A stretch of 35,321 bases of DNA from Thermoactinospora rubra (GTDB lineage: Bacteria; Actinomycetota; Actinomycetes; Streptosporangiales; Streptosporangiaceae). Of this stretch, positions 17,330 to 24,953 are shown piece by piece; positions within the stretch are counted from its first letter, which is position 1; each line of letters opens with the position of its first letter. The position numbers and the translations under genes were made by a program. Under the pieces are notes generated by a model. That model was not told the DNA's origin and did not search any database. It saw nothing but the letters and a program-made list of their open reading frames with translations. Location of the stretch: contig NZ_MSZZ01000076.1 of the NCBI RefSeq assembly GCF_002093975.1, positions 1 through 35,321 on the forward strand, read 5' to 3'.

Positions 17330-18109
17330 ATGAGCAACGAGAACGGCAGCGGAGGCGTCCAGTCCGTCGACCGGGCGATCAGCGTGCTGGAGATCCTCTC
17401 GCGGCGGGGCGAGGCCGGCGTCAGCGAGGTCGCGGCCGAGATCGACGTGCACAAGTCCACCGCCTTCCGTCTGCTCGGCGCGCTGGAGGCGCGCGGCCTG
17501 GTCGAGCAGGCGGGCGAGCGCGGCAAGTACCGCCTGGGCTTCGGCATCATCCGCCTGGCCGGCGGGGTCAGCACCCAGATGGACGTCGTGCAGCGGGCCC
17601 GCCCGGTCTGCCACCGGCTGGCCGAGGAGATCGGCGAGACGGTGAACATCGCCGTCCTGCGCTCCTCCTACGCCGTCAACCTCGACCAGGTCCGCGGCCC
17701 GTCGGCCGTCACGGCCTACAACTGGGTCGGCCAGATCACCCCCCTGCACGCCACCTCCAGCGGCAAGGTGCTGCTGGCCTTCCAGGAGGAGGCCGAGCGC
17801 GCCCGGCTGCTGTCGGACGGCAAGCTGGAGGCGTTCACCCCCAGGACCGTCACCTCCGCACGCGAGCTGGAGCGGCAGCTGGCCGGCGTCCGCGAGACCG
17901 GCTACGCCTACTGCGTGGAGGAGCTGGAGGAGGGCCTGAACGCGATGGCCGCGCCGATCCGCGCCTACCACGGCGAGGTCGTCGCCGCGGTCAGCGCCTC
18001 CGGCCCGGCCTACCGCTTCAGCGAGCAGCGCATGCACGAGCTGGCCCCGGTCCTCATCGGCGGCGCCGAGGAGATCAGCCGCCGCCTGGGCTACGCCGGT
18101 CCAGCCTGA
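17330..18109 (+). CDS. IclR-family transcriptional regulator of the betaine island
   Basis: A 259-residue regulator. The winged helix-turn-helix is at about 11-65 (SVDRAISVLEILSRRGEAG, then VHKSTAFRLLGALEARGLVE). The IclR effector domain follows at about 75-255, with the characteristic LHATSSGKVLLAF and RETGYAYCVEELEEGLNAMAAPI segments. Members of this family bind paired palindromes as dimers of dimers. The gene is surrounded by betaine genes, and the paired 15-bp palindromes in front of five of their transcription starts are the natural target (inference). The effector could be choline, betaine or a downstream intermediate; the sequence does not tell. The last 35 bases overlap the convergent formate dehydrogenase gene. 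Confidence 0.9.
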   Translation: MSNENGSGGVQSVDRAISVLEILSRRGEAGVSEVAAEIDVHKSTAFRLLGALEARGLVEQAGERGKYRLGFGIIRLAGGVSTQMDVVQRARPVCHRLAEEIGETVNIAVLRSSYAVNLDQVRGPSAVTAYNWVGQITPLHATSSGKVLLAFQEEAERARLLSDGKLEAFTPRTVTSARELERQLAGVRETGYAYCVEELEEGLNAMAAPIRAYHGEVVAAVSASGPAYRFSEQRMHELAPVLIGGAEEISRRLGYAGPA

Positions 18110-20303
18110 CCACGACGCTCTTGGAGGTCGGGGTGTTGGAGGTCTCGGCCACCGAGTCCAGCGGCACCAGCACGTTGGTCTCCGGGAAGTAGGCCGCGCA
18201 GCAGCCCCTGGCGGTGGGGTAGGCGACGGTCCTGAATCCCTCCGCGCGGCGCTCGCCGTCCGGCCACTCGCTGACCAGATCCACCACCTCGCCGTCGGCC
18301 AGGCCGCGCTCGGCCAGGTCGTCGGGGTGCACGAACACCACCCGGCGGCCCGCCTTGATCCCGCGGTAGCGGTCGTCCAGGCCGTAGATCGTGGTGTTGT
18401 ACTGGTCGTGGCTGCGGACCGTCTGCAGCAGCAGCCTGCCGGGCGGCACCCGCAGCACCTCCAGCTCGTTGACGGTGAAGTTGGCCCGGCCGGTGGCCGT
18501 GGGGAAGCGCCGCTCGTCCCTGGGCGCGTTGGGCAGGGCGAAGCCCTCCGGCGCGCGGGCGTTGAAGTCCTCGAAACCCGGCACCACCCTGGCGATGCGG
18601 TCCCTGATCACGCCGTAGTCGCGCTCGAAGTCCGCCCACGGCACGTGCGGGTCCTCGCCGAACAGCTCGCGCGCCAGCCGGCACACGATCGCCACCTCGG
18701 GCAGCAGGTGCGGCGAGGCCGGCGCCAGCCGGCCCGTCGAGGCGTGCACCAGCCCCATCGAGTCCTCGACCGTCACGTAGCCGCCCGGGTCCCGCTCGGT
18801 ACGGCCCAGCGCCGGCAGGATCAGGGCGTGCTCGCCGCACACCGCGTGCGACCGGTTGAGCTTGGTGGACACCTGCACGGTCAGCCGGGTACGGCGCAGC
18901 GCCGCCTCGGTCACCGCGCTGTCGGGGGTGGCGCGCACGAAGTTGCCGCCCATGCCGAAGAACACCTTCACCCGGCCGTCGCGCATGGCCCGGATCGCCT
19001 CGACGGTGTCCAGGCCGTGGTGGCGCGGCGGCTGGAAGCCGAACTCCTTCTCCAGCGCGTCCAGGAAGGCCGCCGGGGGCTTCTCGTAGATGCCCATCGT
19101 GCGGTCGCCCTGCACGTTGGAGTGGCCGCGCACCGGGCACACCCCGGCGCCGGGCCGGCCCACGTTGCCGCGCAGCAGCAGGAAGTTGACCACCTCCCGG
19201 ATGGTGGCCACCGCGTTGCGGTGCTGGGTCAGGCCCATCGCCCAGCACACCACCACCGAGCCCGCCGCGCGGACCTCGCGGGCGGTCTCCTCCAGCTCGG
19301 CGCGGGACAGGCCGGTGGCCTCCAGCACCCGCTCCCAGTCCAGGTCGCGGACGTGCCGCTCCCACTCGGCGAAGCCGTGCGTGTGCTCCTCGATGAAGGC
19401 CCGGTCGGCGGTGTCGAGCAGCAGGTGCGACAGCGCCTGGAACAACGCCATGTCGCCGTTGAGCCGGATCTGCAGGAACCGGTCGGCCAGCGGGGTGCCG
19501 CGGCCCAGCCCGGAGGGGCGCTGCGGGTTCTTGAAGCGCAGCAGCCCGGCCTCCGGCAGCGGATTGACCGCGACGATCCGGGCCCCGGCGCGCTTGGCCC
19601 GCTCCAGCGCGGTCAGCATGCGCGGGTGGTTGGTGCCGGGGTTCTGCCCCACCACGAAGATCAGCTCGGCGCGGTGCAGGTCCTCCAGCGACACCGTGCC
19701 CTTGCCGATGCCCAGCGTCTCGGTGAGCGCCGCGCCGCTGGACTCGTGGCACATGTTGGAGCAGTCGGGCAGGTTGTTGGTGCCGAAGCGGCGCACCAGC
19801 AGCTGGTAGGCGAAGGCCGCCTCGTTGGAGGTGCGGCCGGAGGTGTAGAAGACCGCCTCGTCCGGGCTGCCCAGGGCCCGCAGCTCCTCGGCGATGAGCC
19901 GGAACGCCGCCGCCCAGCCGATCGGCCGGTAGTGGGCGGAGCCGGGCGGCTTGTGCATGGGCTCGGTCAGGCGGCCCTGCTGCCCCAGCCAGTGGTCGCT
20001 GCGGGTGGCGAGGTCGTCGATCGGGTGGGCGGCGAAGAACTCCGGCCCCACCCGGCGGGTGGTGGCCTCCTCGGCGACGGCCTTGGCGCCGTTCTCGCAG
20101 AACTCGGCCGGGCTGCGGTGCTCGCCCTCCGGCCAGGCGCACCCGGGGCAGTCGAAGCCGTTCTTCTGGTTGACCCGCAGCAGCGTGCGCACGGTCCTGG
20201 CCACGCCCATCTGGCGGTGGGCGATCTCCAGGGCGTGGCCCACGGCGGGCAGCCCGCCCGCCCAGTCCTTGGGCGGGCGGACCCGTGGCCGTTCTTCCTC
20301 CAC
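18075..20303 (-). CDS. FdhF/YdeP-type molybdopterin formate dehydrogenase
   Basis: A 742-residue molybdopterin oxidoreductase matching E. coli YdeP/FdhF-like proteins in length and layout. Near the N-terminus FDCPGCAWPEG (C52, C55) and FCENGAKA (C69) form the iron-sulfur site. DCSNMCHESSG (181-190) carries Cys185 at the presumed metal-ligand position (cysteine, not selenocysteine). PGAGVCPVRGHSNVQGDRT, TVQVSTKLNRSH and RSHDQYNTTIYGLDDRYRG are family motifs. The start is a GTG at 20303, two bases after the oxygenase stop; an ATG 31 codons in would cut the conserved PKDWAGG start. In this operon it would oxidise formate to CO2 (inference: YdeP relatives are poorly tested). FdhD, needed for sulfuration, is not seen here. 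Confidence 0.85.
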   Translation of the reverse strand: MEEERPRVRPPKDWAGGLPAVGHALEIAHRQMGVARTVRTLLRVNQKNGFDCPGCAWPEGEHRSPAEFCENGAKAVAEEATTRRVGPEFFAAHPIDDLATRSDHWLGQQGRLTEPMHKPPGSAHYRPIGWAAAFRLIAEELRALGSPDEAVFYTSGRTSNEAAFAYQLLVRRFGTNNLPDCSNMCHESSGAALTETLGIGKGTVSLEDLHRAELIFVVGQNPGTNHPRMLTALERAKRAGARIVAVNPLPEAGLLRFKNPQRPSGLGRGTPLADRFLQIRLNGDMALFQALSHLLLDTADRAFIEEHTHGFAEWERHVRDLDWERVLEATGLSRAELEETAREVRAAGSVVVCWAMGLTQHRNAVATIREVVNFLLLRGNVGRPGAGVCPVRGHSNVQGDRTMGIYEKPPAAFLDALEKEFGFQPPRHHGLDTVEAIRAMRDGRVKVFFGMGGNFVRATPDSAVTEAALRRTRLTVQVSTKLNRSHAVCGEHALILPALGRTERDPGGYVTVEDSMGLVHASTGRLAPASPHLLPEVAIVCRLARELFGEDPHVPWADFERDYGVIRDRIARVVPGFEDFNARAPEGFALPNAPRDERRFPTATGRANFTVNELEVLRVPPGRLLLQTVRSHDQYNTTIYGLDDRYRGIKAGRRVVFVHPDDLAERGLADGEVVDLVSEWPDGERRAEGFRTVAYPTARGCCAAYFPETNVLVPLDSVAETSNTPTSKSVVVRLDRRSPGGG

Positions 20304-20305
20304 GG

Positions 20306-21421
20306 TCAGCCGATCCGGTCCACGACCCACTCGTGGAAGCCGCCGATGTGGTGCTCGCTGGGCACCAGCACGCCGCCGTCGCGGTAGATCCGCGAGCTCA
20401 TCGTCGGCTGGCAGCGCTCGCAGGCGTCGAAGTCCTGCTGGTTGACCCGGTGGAAGAGCTCGACGGACTTGTCGATGTCCTTGCCGCTCGCCACCACCTC
20501 CGGCAGGTACAGCCAGTCGCACTCCACGATCGTGCGGTCCACCGCGAGCGGGAACATGCGGTGCAGGATCACGTGGTCGGGCACCAGGTTGATGAACACC
20601 TGCGGCCGGATGGTGATCGCGTAGTAGCGGCGGTCCTGCTCCTCGCTCAGCGTCGGGATGCGATCCAGGCCCGGCGAGCCGTCCACGGTGAAGCCCTGGA
20701 TCTCCTCGCCGAACTCCGCGCCGTGTCCCACGAAGTACTGCGCGGCGTAGCCGTCGGCGAACTCCGGCAGCACCTCGGTCAGCTCCGGGTGGATGGTGGC
20801 GCAGTGGTAGCACTCCATGAAGTTCTCGACGATGAGCTTCCAGTTGGCCTTGACGTCGTAGACGATGCGCCGGCCCACCGCGAGCCGGTCGACCGCGTAG
20901 TTGTCGATCAGCTCCACCGCGCCCAGCCGTTCGGCCACCGCGCCCTGCACGTCGCGCTCGAACGACGGCGGCTCGTCGGCCAGGCACACCCACACGTAGC
21001 CCAGCCACTCCCGCACGTGCACCTTGACCAGGCCGTACTGCTCGCGGTCCAGGTCGGCCATCTTGGTCAGGTTCGGCGCGGCGACCAGCCTGCCGTCCAG
21101 GTCGTAGGTCCAGGCGTGGTAGGGGCACTGGAAGGCCCGCTTGACCTCGCCCGACTCCTCGGTGCACAGCTGGGCGCCGCGGTGGCGGCAGACGTTGAAG
21201 AAGGCGCGGACCGACCCGTCGCGCGACCGCGTGACCAGGACGGACTCGGTGCCGACCCGCACGGTCTTGAACGCGCCCGGCTTGGCCAGGTCCGCCGAGC
21301 GCACCACGCAGAACCACATCGACTCGAAGATGTCCTTCTGCTCCCGCGCGAACAGCTCGGGGTCGGTGTAGTAGCGGCCCGGCAGGGTGGGGATCACGCT
21401 TGAGGTTGTTGTGGCGGTCAC
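20306..21421 (-). CDS. gbcA: Glycine betaine monooxygenase, Rieske oxygenase subunit (GbcA-like)
   Basis: A 371-residue Rieske non-heme iron oxygenase. The [2Fe-2S] ligands are C78 and H80 (NVCRHRGAQLC) and C99 and H102 (QCPYHAWTYDLDG). The mononuclear iron site has NWKLIVENFMECYHCATIHP with H206 and H211. The family includes GbcA/BmoA, stachydrine demethylase and carnitine oxygenase. The surrounding genes favour glycine betaine, demethylated to dimethylglycine with release of formaldehyde. GTG at 21421 has GAGGAG six bases upstream. Two bases separate its stop from the formate dehydrogenase start, linking formaldehyde production to formate removal. Its electron donors appear to be the ferredoxin and reductase at the front of the same operon. 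Confidence 0.85.
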   Translation of the reverse strand: MTATTTSSVIPTLPGRYYTDPELFAREQKDIFESMWFCVVRSADLAKPGAFKTVRVGTESVLVTRSRDGSVRAFFNVCRHRGAQLCTEESGEVKRAFQCPYHAWTYDLDGRLVAAPNLTKMADLDREQYGLVKVHVREWLGYVWVCLADEPPSFERDVQGAVAERLGAVELIDNYAVDRLAVGRRIVYDVKANWKLIVENFMECYHCATIHPELTEVLPEFADGYAAQYFVGHGAEFGEEIQGFTVDGSPGLDRIPTLSEEQDRRYYAITIRPQVFINLVPDHVILHRMFPLAVDRTIVECDWLYLPEVVASGKDIDKSVELFHRVNQQDFDACERCQPTMSSRIYRDGGVLVPSEHHIGGFHEWVVDRIG

Positions 21422-21463
21422 GGACTACTCCTCTGTCTCAGGGCCGGGGGTTCGGGAGCCGGG

Positions 21464-22087
21464 TCAGTGCCCTCGGCGGATCCAGTCCTCAAGATGCGGA
21501 GCCTCGGCTCCGATGCTGGTGTCGGCGCCGTGCCCGGTGTGCACCACCGTCTCGGCGGGGAGCGTGAGCAGCGTCCGGCTGATCGAGGCGATGATCGTGG
21601 GGAAGTCGCTGTAGGACCGGCCCGTCGCGCCCGGCCCGCCCTGGAAGAGCGTGTCGCCGGTGAACACCGCGCCGATCTCCGGGGCGTACAGGCACACCGC
21701 GCCGGGCGCGTGCCCCGGGGTGTGCAGGACGTGGACCGCGGAGCGGCCGACGCGCAGGATCTGCCCATCGGCCAGCGCGCCGTCCGGCTCGGCGGCGGGG
21801 TGCGCGAGCTTCCACAGCACCTGGTCGTCCGGGTGCAGCAGGACCGGCGCCCCGGTGCGCGCCGACAGCTCGGGCGCGGCGTTGACGTGGTCGTTGTGGG
21901 CGTGCGTGCACACGATCGCGACCACGCGGCGGTCGCCGACCGCCCGCTCGATCGCCTCGGCGTCGTGGGCGGCGTCGACGACGAGCACCTGGCTGTCGTC
22001 GCCGAGCAGCCAGACGTTGTTGTCGACGTCCCACGTGCCGCCGTCGAGCGAGAAGGTGCCCGAGGTGACCACGCGCTCGACCCGCAT
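21464..22087 (-). CDS. Metallo-beta-lactamase-fold hydrolase, likely S-formylmycothiol hydrolase
   Basis: A 207-residue MBL-fold protein with the zinc motif CTHAHNDHVNAAPEL (HxHxDH), a second ligand in HVLHTPGHAPGAV, the aspartate in VFTGDTLFQGGPG and a final histidine in VVHTGHGADT. The start ATG at 22087 shares one base with the mscR stop (TGATG), so the two are coupled. In mycobacteria an MBL gene likewise follows mscR, and S-formylmycothiol hydrolysis to formate and mycothiol is the proposed role (established neighbourhood, function inferred). General thioester hydrolase activity is the alternative. Confidence 0.75.
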   Translation of the reverse strand: MRVERVVTSGTFSLDGGTWDVDNNVWLLGDDSQVLVVDAAHDAEAIERAVGDRRVVAIVCTHAHNDHVNAAPELSARTGAPVLLHPDDQVLWKLAHPAAEPDGALADGQILRVGRSAVHVLHTPGHAPGAVCLYAPEIGAVFTGDTLFQGGPGATGRSYSDFPTIIASISRTLLTLPAETVVHTGHGADTSIGAEAPHLEDWIRRGH

Positions 22088-23172
22088 CACAGCGTCACCA
22101 CCGAGCGCAGGACCTCGCCGCGGTGCATCTTGGCGAACGCCTCCTCCACGTCGCCCAGGCCGATCGTCTCGGTGACGAACGCGCCCAGGTCGAAGCGGCC
22201 CTGCAGGTAGAGGGAGATGAGCATGGGGAAGTCGCGGCTGGGCAGGCAGTCGCCGTACCAGCTGGACTTCAGCGCGCCGCCCCGGCCGAACAGGTCCAGC
22301 AGCGGCAGCTCCAGCGTCATCTCCGGCGTGGGCACGCCCACCAGCACAGCCGTCCCCGCCAGGTCGCGGGCGTAGAAGGCCTGCTTGAACGTCTCGGGAC
22401 GGCCCACCGCGTCGATCACCACGTCGGCGCCGAAGCCGCCGGTGAGCTCCCTGATCCGCTCGACGGGATCCTCCTCGCGCGCATTGACCGTGTGGGTCGC
22501 GCCGAAGCCGCGCGCCCACTCCAGCTTCCGCTCGTCCACGTCGACCGCGATGATCGTGGTGGCGCCGACCAGCCACGATCCGGCGATGGCCGCGTTGCCG
22601 ACGCCGCCGCAGCCGATGACCGCGACCGAGTCGCCGCGGCTGACGCCGCCGGTGTTCACCGCGGCGCCCAGCCCGGCCATCACGCCGCAGCCGAGGAGCC
22701 CGGCCGCGACCGGCGAGGCGGCGGGGTCGACCTTGGTGCACTGCCCGGCCGCGACCAGCGTCTTGTCGGCGAACGCGCCGATCCCGAGCGCCGGGCTCAG
22801 CGGGGTGCCGTCGGTCAGCGTCATCTTCTGCGTGGCGTTGTGGGTGGCGAAGCAGTACTGCGGGCGGCCCCGCAGGCAGGCGCGGCACGACCCGCACACC
22901 GCGCGCCAGTTGAGAATGACGAAGTCGCCGGGGGCCACGTCGCGCACGTCGGGTCCGACCGCCTCGACCACGCCCGCGGCCTCGTGCCCGAGCAGGAACG
23001 GGTAGTCGTCGCTGATGCCGCCCTCGCGGTAGTGCAGGTCGGTGTGGCAGACGCCGCACGCCTGCACCTTCACCAGCGCCTCGCCCGGGCCGGGGTCGGG
23101 GACCAGGATGGTCTCCAGGCTGACCGGCTTGCCCTTGCCCGTGGCGACGACGCCGCGTACCTCATGAGCCAT
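22087..23172 (-). CDS. mscR: S-(hydroxymethyl)mycothiol dehydrogenase
   Basis: A 361-residue zinc-dependent medium-chain dehydrogenase, highly similar along its length to remembered mycobacterial MscR. The catalytic zinc region is ACGVCHTDLHYREGG (C42, H43) with LGHEAAG (H63, E64). The structural zinc cysteines lie in AVCGSCRACLRGRPQYC. The nucleotide fold is VAVIGCGGVGNAAIAG and the C-terminal hallmark is GALKSSWYGDCLPSRDFPML. It oxidises the mycothiol adduct of formaldehyde to S-formylmycothiol. Formaldehyde here comes from the Rieske demethylation. AGGAG lies seven bases before the ATG, and only 15 bases separate it from the ferredoxin reductase gene. Confidence 0.95.
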   Translation of the reverse strand: MAHEVRGVVATGKGKPVSLETILVPDPGPGEALVKVQACGVCHTDLHYREGGISDDYPFLLGHEAAGVVEAVGPDVRDVAPGDFVILNWRAVCGSCRACLRGRPQYCFATHNATQKMTLTDGTPLSPALGIGAFADKTLVAAGQCTKVDPAASPVAAGLLGCGVMAGLGAAVNTGGVSRGDSVAVIGCGGVGNAAIAGSWLVGATTIIAVDVDERKLEWARGFGATHTVNAREEDPVERIRELTGGFGADVVIDAVGRPETFKQAFYARDLAGTAVLVGVPTPEMTLELPLLDLFGRGGALKSSWYGDCLPSRDFPMLISLYLQGRFDLGAFVTETIGLGDVEEAFAKMHRGEVLRSVVTL

Positions 23173-23187
23173 GTTTCCACTCCTGTG

Positions 23188-24360
23188 TCAGCCGGCCTGG
23201 ACCGGCGCGGTCTCCAGCTGGCGGCGCCACCGCGTGAACAACCTGACCTGGTTGACCCCCAGCACCGCCACCGGCAGTCCTTCCCGCCGGTAGACGGCCA
23301 GAAAGCTGCCCTCCGCGGGGTCGCCCGCCTCCACGCTCACCGAGTCGGCCTCGTGCGGGTGGCCGATGAACTGGATCTTGACGTCGTACTGGTCGGACCA
23401 GAAGTAGGCCGGGCGCGGCGGCTCCGGCCGCTCGATGCCGCCGGACAGCAGCGTCCTGGCGGCGACGACGGCGCGCATGCGGGCGCCCGTCCAGTGCTCG
23501 ACGCGGTGGTGGCGGCCCAGCGCGGGGTCGTACCAGGCGGCGCAGTCGCCCACCGCGACGATCCCGGGCGCGCTGGTGGCGCCGCCCTCGTCGCACAGGA
23601 CGCCGTCTCCCAGGTCCAGGCCGCTTTCGGCAAGCCAGGCGATGGTGGGCGTGGCGCCGATGCCGACGACCACGACGTCGGCGGGCAGGAGGGTGCCGTC
23701 CGCGAGCCGTACGCCGTCCACCCGGTCGCCGCCGGTCACCTCGGCCACCTGCGTGCCGCACAGCAGGCGGACGCCGCGCCGTTCGTGCAGGGCGGCGATG
23801 GGGGCGGCCATGTCGGGCCCGAGGGCGGCGGCCATGGGAGCCTGCCCGGCCTCCACGAGCGTGACGTCGAGGCCGAGCTCGCGCGCCGTCGCGGCGACCT
23901 CGGCGCCGACGAACCCGCCGCCGATCACCACCAGGCGCCTGGCGCGCAGCAGGTCGGCGCGCAGGGCGCGGGCGTCGTCGAGGGTGCGCAGCGTGTGCAC
24001 CCCGGCCATCCCCTCGGTGCCGGGCAGCCGGCGCGCGGCGGCTCCGGTGGCGATGACGACGCCGTCGGCGGTGAGCGTGCCGCCGTCGGAGAGCTCGATC
24101 CGGCGCGCGGCCGCGTCCAGTCCCGTGGCCGCGACGCCCAGCCGCCATTCGGCCTCCAGCTGCTCGCCCTCGCCCTCCAGGGCCAGGTCGGCCTCGCCGA
24201 GCGCGCCCCTGAGGAAGTCCTTGGACAGCGGGGGCCGGTCGTAGGGGCGGTGCCGCTCCTCGCCGATCACGACCAGCCGCCCCGCATACCCCTGGGCGCG
24301 CAGCGCCCTGGCGGTCAGCAGCCCCGCGAGCGAGGCGCCGACCACGCAGACGGTCCTCAT
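23188..24360 (-). CDS. Ferredoxin reductase (FAD/NAD, BphA4 type)
   Basis: A 390-residue pyridine nucleotide-disulfide-type reductase of the class that reduces ferredoxins of Rieske oxygenase systems. The FAD motif is VCVVGASLAGLLTARALR at 4-21. YDRPPLSKDFLRGALGE is a signature of rubredoxin/ferredoxin reductases, the NAD motif is VVIGGGFVGAEVAATAREL, and IVAVGDCAAWYDP completes the flavin site. The ATG at 24360 overlaps the ferredoxin stop as ATGA, confirming the pair. It would pass electrons from NAD(P)H to the Rieske ferredoxin and then to the oxygenase at 20306. Confidence 0.9.
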   Translation of the reverse strand: MRTVCVVGASLAGLLTARALRAQGYAGRLVVIGEERHRPYDRPPLSKDFLRGALGEADLALEGEGEQLEAEWRLGVAATGLDAAARRIELSDGGTLTADGVVIATGAAARRLPGTEGMAGVHTLRTLDDARALRADLLRARRLVVIGGGFVGAEVAATARELGLDVTLVEAGQAPMAAALGPDMAAPIAALHERRGVRLLCGTQVAEVTGGDRVDGVRLADGTLLPADVVVVGIGATPTIAWLAESGLDLGDGVLCDEGGATSAPGIVAVGDCAAWYDPALGRHHRVEHWTGARMRAVVAARTLLSGGIERPEPPRPAYFWSDQYDVKIQFIGHPHEADSVSVEAGDPAEGSFLAVYRREGLPVAVLGVNQVRLFTRWRRQLETAPVQAG

Positions 24361-24707
24361 GCCTGCCCCTTGAGCGCGACGCCAGGCGGCAGGTTCGGCG
24401 GCGCCTCGGAGGGCACCACGTAGACGACGTCGTCCTCGACCACGACCTGGTGGGTGCGCACGGGCCGCTTGGCCGGCGGGGCGTCCACCTCTCCGGTGCG
24501 CAGGTCGAACCGGGAGGCGTGAAGCGGGCACTCGACCTCGCAGCCCTCCAGCCATCCGTCTGCCAGCGAGGCGTCCTGGTGGGTGCAGGTGTCGTCGATC
24601 GCGAAAAACTCGCCGTCCTCCGTGTGGAAGACGGCGATGGGAGGATCGACGTCGAGGCGGATGGCCTCGCCTCGCGGGAGTGACGCGAGAGGGCACGCTG
24701 GGATCAT
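24357..24707 (-). CDS. Rieske-type [2Fe-2S] ferredoxin
   Basis: A 116-residue single-domain Rieske protein. Cluster ligands are C41 and H43 (DDTCTHQDASLADG) and C60 and H63 (VECPLHASRFDLRTG). The CxH...CxxH arrangement matches BphF/NirD-like ferredoxins. ATG at 24707 has GAGGTG seven bases upstream; the open frame extends ten codons further into the operator. It is the first gene of the six-gene fdx-fdr-mscR-mbl-gbcA-fdh unit and is the likely electron carrier for the oxygenase. Confidence 0.92.
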   Translation of the reverse strand: MIPACPLASLPRGEAIRLDVDPPIAVFHTEDGEFFAIDDTCTHQDASLADGWLEGCEVECPLHASRFDLRTGEVDAPPAKRPVRTHQVVVEDDVVYVVPSEAPPNLPPGVALKGQA

Positions 24708-24722
24708 CGTGTCGCACCTCGG

Positions 24723-24786
24723 TTTCGCAAAGAGCAACGTCTAGCGCTATACGCAACAGACTGAGGCCCGGCAATGCGGATGTCAA
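24723..24786 (-). promoter_or_regulatory. fdx operon promoter with paired operators
   Basis: Minus-strand reading: -35 TTGACA (24786-24781), 17-base spacer, -10-like CAGTCT (24763-24758), O1 TTGCGTATAGCGCTA (24756-24742) and O2 TTGCTCTTTGCGAAA (24737-24723). The centres are 19 bp apart. The distance from -35 to O1 is 24 bases, identical to that at purU. Confidence 0.75.
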
Positions 24787-24890
24787 GCCTCATCTCTTGG
24801 CATTTCGGGCATGCTGCTCGGCCAGGACGGGCACCGGCTCCAAACCGGCGACCCTCCCCTTACAAGCCCTCGCAAGTCACCCCGGAAAAG

Positions 24891-24926
24891 GACGAGACCG
24901 GCGCGGATACCCGCACCGGTCTCGTC
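24891..24926 (-). terminator. Strong terminator after the Cys-rich gene
   Basis: GACGAGACCGG (24891-24901) pairs perfectly with CCGGTCTCGTC (24916-24926). Inside, GCGG-ATAC-CCGC continues the stem after a single mismatch. On the minus strand the stem is followed by CTTTTCC, a short T-run. It lies 27 bases past the stop of the gene at 24954 and shields the fdx promoter. Confidence 0.85.
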
Positions 24927-24953
24927 CCTCCAGCATCACGGCGGAATCAAGCG

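Noticed and set aside
18327..20387. 686-codon open frame opposite the formate dehydrogenase
   Set aside because: Shadow frame with no recognisable domain.
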